The position numbers and the translations under genes were made by a program. Shown here in pieces: positions 61,941 through 64,000 of a stretch of DNA of 64,000 nt; position 1 is the stretch's first letter; every line of letters begins with the position of its first letter. This DNA is from Sphingomonas sp. A2-49 (lineage in GTDB: Bacteria; Pseudomonadota; Alphaproteobacteria; Sphingomonadales; Sphingomonadaceae). The stretch lies in contig NZ_JAJLPA010000007.1 of the NCBI RefSeq assembly GCF_025548555.1, forward strand, positions 1 through 64,000, written 5' to 3'. The notes beneath the pieces are model-generated. The model was not told where the DNA came from. It was given only the letters and a program-made list of their open reading frames with translations, and ran no database searches.

Positions 61941-63200
61941 TCAACGCGGGGACGCGGCGATCGGTGCCGGTGCGGCGTGGCGCGCCTGGAACAGCCTGCG
62001 GCCTTCGGTCAGGTAGACGACGCCGAGGACCGCGACGCCGATCGCCAGATAGCCGATCGCGAGCGGATAGGTCGAGCCGTCATAGGCCTGGCCGATGAGC
62101 GACCCGACGATCACCGCGCCGACGCTGGTGATGAAGCCCTGGATGGACGACGCGGTTCCGGCGATATGGCCCACCGGCTCCATCGCCATCGCGCCGAAGT
62201 TGGATCCGCAGAGGCCGATGCAGGTCATGCTCAGCGCCTGGAACAGCATGTAGGTCGTCAGCGTCTCCTGCCCGGACGCGATCACCGCGAGGTGCAGCAG
62301 CGACAGTGCGATCAGGCCGAGCACCGCGGTTTGCGAGATCAGCCGCGTGCCCAGCCGCTCGACGAGGCGGCTGTTGGCGAACGAGGCGCAGCCCATCGAA
62401 AAGGCGCAGAGCGCGAAGAGGATGGTGAACCGCTCGCCGGCATGGAATTCGTCGACGAAGATCTGCTGTGCCGACGACACGAAGGCGATGATCCCGCCGA
62501 ACGTCATCGATGCGGCGATGGCATAGCCCGCCGAGAAGCGGTTGGTCAGCGTCAGGCGATAGGCGCTGCCGAGGGACGCGAGCGACAGCGGCGAGCGGCG
62601 CTCGGCCGGCAGCGATTCGCGCAGCCGCAGCGCCGACCAGGCGAGGACGAACGCGGCGAACGCGGCCAGGGCATAGAAGATGAACCGCCACGGTCCGAAC
62701 GCCAGCAGCACCTGCCCCAGGCTGGGCGCCATGATCGGGACGAGGAAGAAGATCATCTGCGCCACCGACAGCGTGCGCGCCATCTGGCGCCCGGAATAGC
62801 GGTCGCGGACGATCGCGACCGCGAGCACGCGCGTCGATGCGGACATCAGCCCCTGAAGCCCGCGCGCGCCGAGCAGGGCGGGAAAGGTCTGCGACCCGGC
62901 GGCGAAGATGCTGGCGGCGACGAAGCCGACCAGCGTGACGAGCAGGATCGGGCGACGGCCATAGCGGTCGGCGAGCGGTCCGTAGACCAGCTGTCCCACG
63001 CCGAAGCCGAGCATGTAGACGGTGATGATCCACTGCCGGTGGTTGGCGGTCGCGATGGCGAGCTGGTCGCCGATGTCCGCGAGCGCGGGCAGCATCAGGT
63101 CGACGCCGAGCGCGTTGACCGCCATCAGCGCGGCGACGAAGGCGACGAACTCGCCCGCCGGCATGGGTTTGGCGCTGGTCTGCTGGGTCATCGCGCCCAT
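61941..63200 (-). CDS. Bcr/CflA-family MFS drug-efflux transporter
   Basis: A 419-aa inner-membrane antiporter with 12 helices. ALMAVNALGVDLMLPALADI is the Bcr/CflA N-terminus; the loop 2-3 motif is GPLADRYGRRPILLV; RGLQGLMSASTRVLAVAIVRD is motif B of the DHA1 group. It probably expels toxic compounds in exchange for protons. The start is 63200 or the ATG at 63191 (MTQQTSAKPMP); neither has a good ribosome site. It is divergent from the RNB gene 94 bp away and is first in an operon with yghU. Confidence 0.88.
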   Translation of the reverse strand: MGAMTQQTSAKPMPAGEFVAFVAALMAVNALGVDLMLPALADIGDQLAIATANHRQWIITVYMLGFGVGQLVYGPLADRYGRRPILLVTLVGFVAASIFAAGSQTFPALLGARGLQGLMSASTRVLAVAIVRDRYSGRQMARTLSVAQMIFFLVPIMAPSLGQVLLAFGPWRFIFYALAAFAAFVLAWSALRLRESLPAERRSPLSLASLGSAYRLTLTNRFSAGYAIAASMTFGGIIAFVSSAQQIFVDEFHAGERFTILFALCAFSMGCASFANSRLVERLGTRLISQTAVLGLIALSLLHLAVIASGQETLTTYMLFQALSMTCIGLCGSNFGAMAMEPVGHIAGTASSIQGFITSVGAVIVGSLIGQAYDGSTYPLAIGYLAIGVAVLGVVYLTEGRRLFQARHAAPAPIAASPR

Positions 63201-63294
63201 CTAGGTGCGCGGGTCGCCGCTGACCATGGCGGTTCGCGCCGATACGCGAATTCCGCTGTTTCCCGGCCCGGGGCGGCGCTTTAGACCGATCGCC

Positions 63295-64000
63295 ATGAAA
63301 GCCCTCGTCGATCCCGACAATACGCTGGCCGCCGGCCTCGCCGCAATCCGCACCGAATTCCAGGTCCCCGCGCGATTTCCCGACGACGTCCTCGCCGCCG
63401 CCGACCGCGCGGCGGCGCGGCCTCCCGCCGACCACGTCGACCGGCTCGACCTGCCCTTCGTCACGCTCGATCCGGCGACCTCGACCGACCTCGACCAGGC
63501 GTTCTGCATCGAGACGCGCGGCGAGGACCTGTTGCTGCGCTATGCCATCGCCGACGTCGGCTGGTTCGTCGAGCCCGGCGACGCCGTCGATGCCGAGGCG
63601 TGGCGGCGCGGCGAGACGCTGTACCTGCCCGACGGGAAGGCGGGGCTGTATCCGCCCGTGCTGGGCGAACGGGCCGCCAGCCTGCTGCCCGACGGTCCGC
63701 GCCCCGCGGTGATCTTCGCCGTGCTGGTCGCGCCCGACGGCGCGGTGCGGCTCGACGGCGCCGAACGCGCGATCGTCCGCAGCCGCGCGAAGCTGGCGTA
63801 TGACAGCGTCCGCGCGTCCGACCTGCCGCCGCAGATGGCGGCGCTGTCCGAACGGATCGCTGCGGCGGAGCGACGCCGTGGCGCCGCGCGCCTCGATCCG
63901 CCCGAACAGCAGATCGAACCGGTGCCGGGCGGGGGCTATGCCCTGTCCTTTCGGCCGCGGCTCGACTCGGAGGATCCCAACGCCGCGCTGTCGCTCGCCA
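63295..64000 (+). CDS. RNB-domain ribonuclease, partial at window end
   Basis: The first 235 codons of an open frame that runs off the window. MKALVDPDNTLAAGLAAIRT leads to an RNB (RNase II/R) catalytic start: FVTLDPATSTDLDQAF holds Asp59, Asp65 and Asp67, the Mg-binding set, followed by YAIADVGWFV and the later ERAASLLPDG. No cold-shock domain precedes it, so it belongs to the short RNB group rather than RNase R. It likely degrades RNA 3' to 5'. The rest lies beyond 64000. Confidence 0.85.
   Translation, partial: MKALVDPDNTLAAGLAAIRTEFQVPARFPDDVLAAADRAAARPPADHVDRLDLPFVTLDPATSTDLDQAFCIETRGEDLLLRYAIADVGWFVEPGDAVDAEAWRRGETLYLPDGKAGLYPPVLGERAASLLPDGPRPAVIFAVLVAPDGAVRLDGAERAIVRSRAKLAYDSVRASDLPPQMAALSERIAAAERRRGAARLDPPEQQIEPVPGGGYALSFRPRLDSEDPNAALSLA

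Noticed and set aside
1..64000. tRNA, rRNA or CRISPR array
   Set aside because: No tRNA-like T-loop, rRNA stretch or regularly spaced direct repeats seen on reading; a covariance search would settle it.

Overview
The window looks like a chromosomal piece of a GC-rich alphaproteobacterium of the Sphingomonas group. The support is two PEPxxWA-CTERM secreted proteins, many TonB-dependent receptors (TBDRs), a green-type proton-pumping rhodopsin with its retinal-forming oxygenase, and a phosphatidylserine decarboxylase with an LGST cleavage site. No rRNA, tRNA or CRISPR array was seen. Gene order is dense with many 4-bp ATGA overlaps, so most calls fall into short operons.

Region by region. 0-2.2 kb: tandem FxDxF PEP-CTERM paralogues and two small conserved-looking proteins. 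2.3-5.7 kb: a decayed, visibly AT-richer stretch with a frameshifted GGDEF gene, small ORFs (one resembling ribosome modulation factor/CrpP) and a 174-bp element bounded by near-perfect 21-bp inverted repeats. 5.7-17.5 kb: an ester-utilisation block with two type-B carboxylesterases, a PHB-depolymerase-like esterase, a lipoprotein, a TBDR, an acyl-CoA synthetase, a TetR regulator, an MFS transporter and an SDR dehydrogenase. It ends at an IS6-family transposase remnant. 18-28 kb: housekeeping and small genes (FKBP, RlmJ, PilZ, receiver-only regulator, DUF885 protein), then another TBDR with a lipoprotein hydrolase.

28-35 kb: an SDR/ArsR divergent pair, then a light-related block. This holds a LOV-HTH blue-light regulator, followed by a tightly coupled rhodopsin - blh - CrtI-like operon. 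The rhodopsin carries the DTE proton-pump residues and a glycine where bacteriorhodopsin has Trp138, the position opened for a carotenoid antenna in xanthorhodopsin. 35-44.6 kb: a GH43 enzyme, psd, a sugar-oxidation operon (GFOR-like enzyme, cupin, Gfo/Idh enzyme) and a gluconate locus (GntP permease, FCD regulator, and a gluconokinase interrupted by an in-frame stop). 44.7-59.6 kb: a polysaccharide-utilisation region with two TBDRs, two GH2 enzymes, an SGNH acetylesterase, a GH28 enzyme and a GH43-like enzyme, best fitting pectin or arabinogalactan side chains. An 11-bp motif is shared upstream of both TBDRs. 59.6-64 kb: Hsp70-like protein, YghU-type GST, Bcr/CflA MFS pump and the start of an RNB-domain ribonuclease cut by the window edge.
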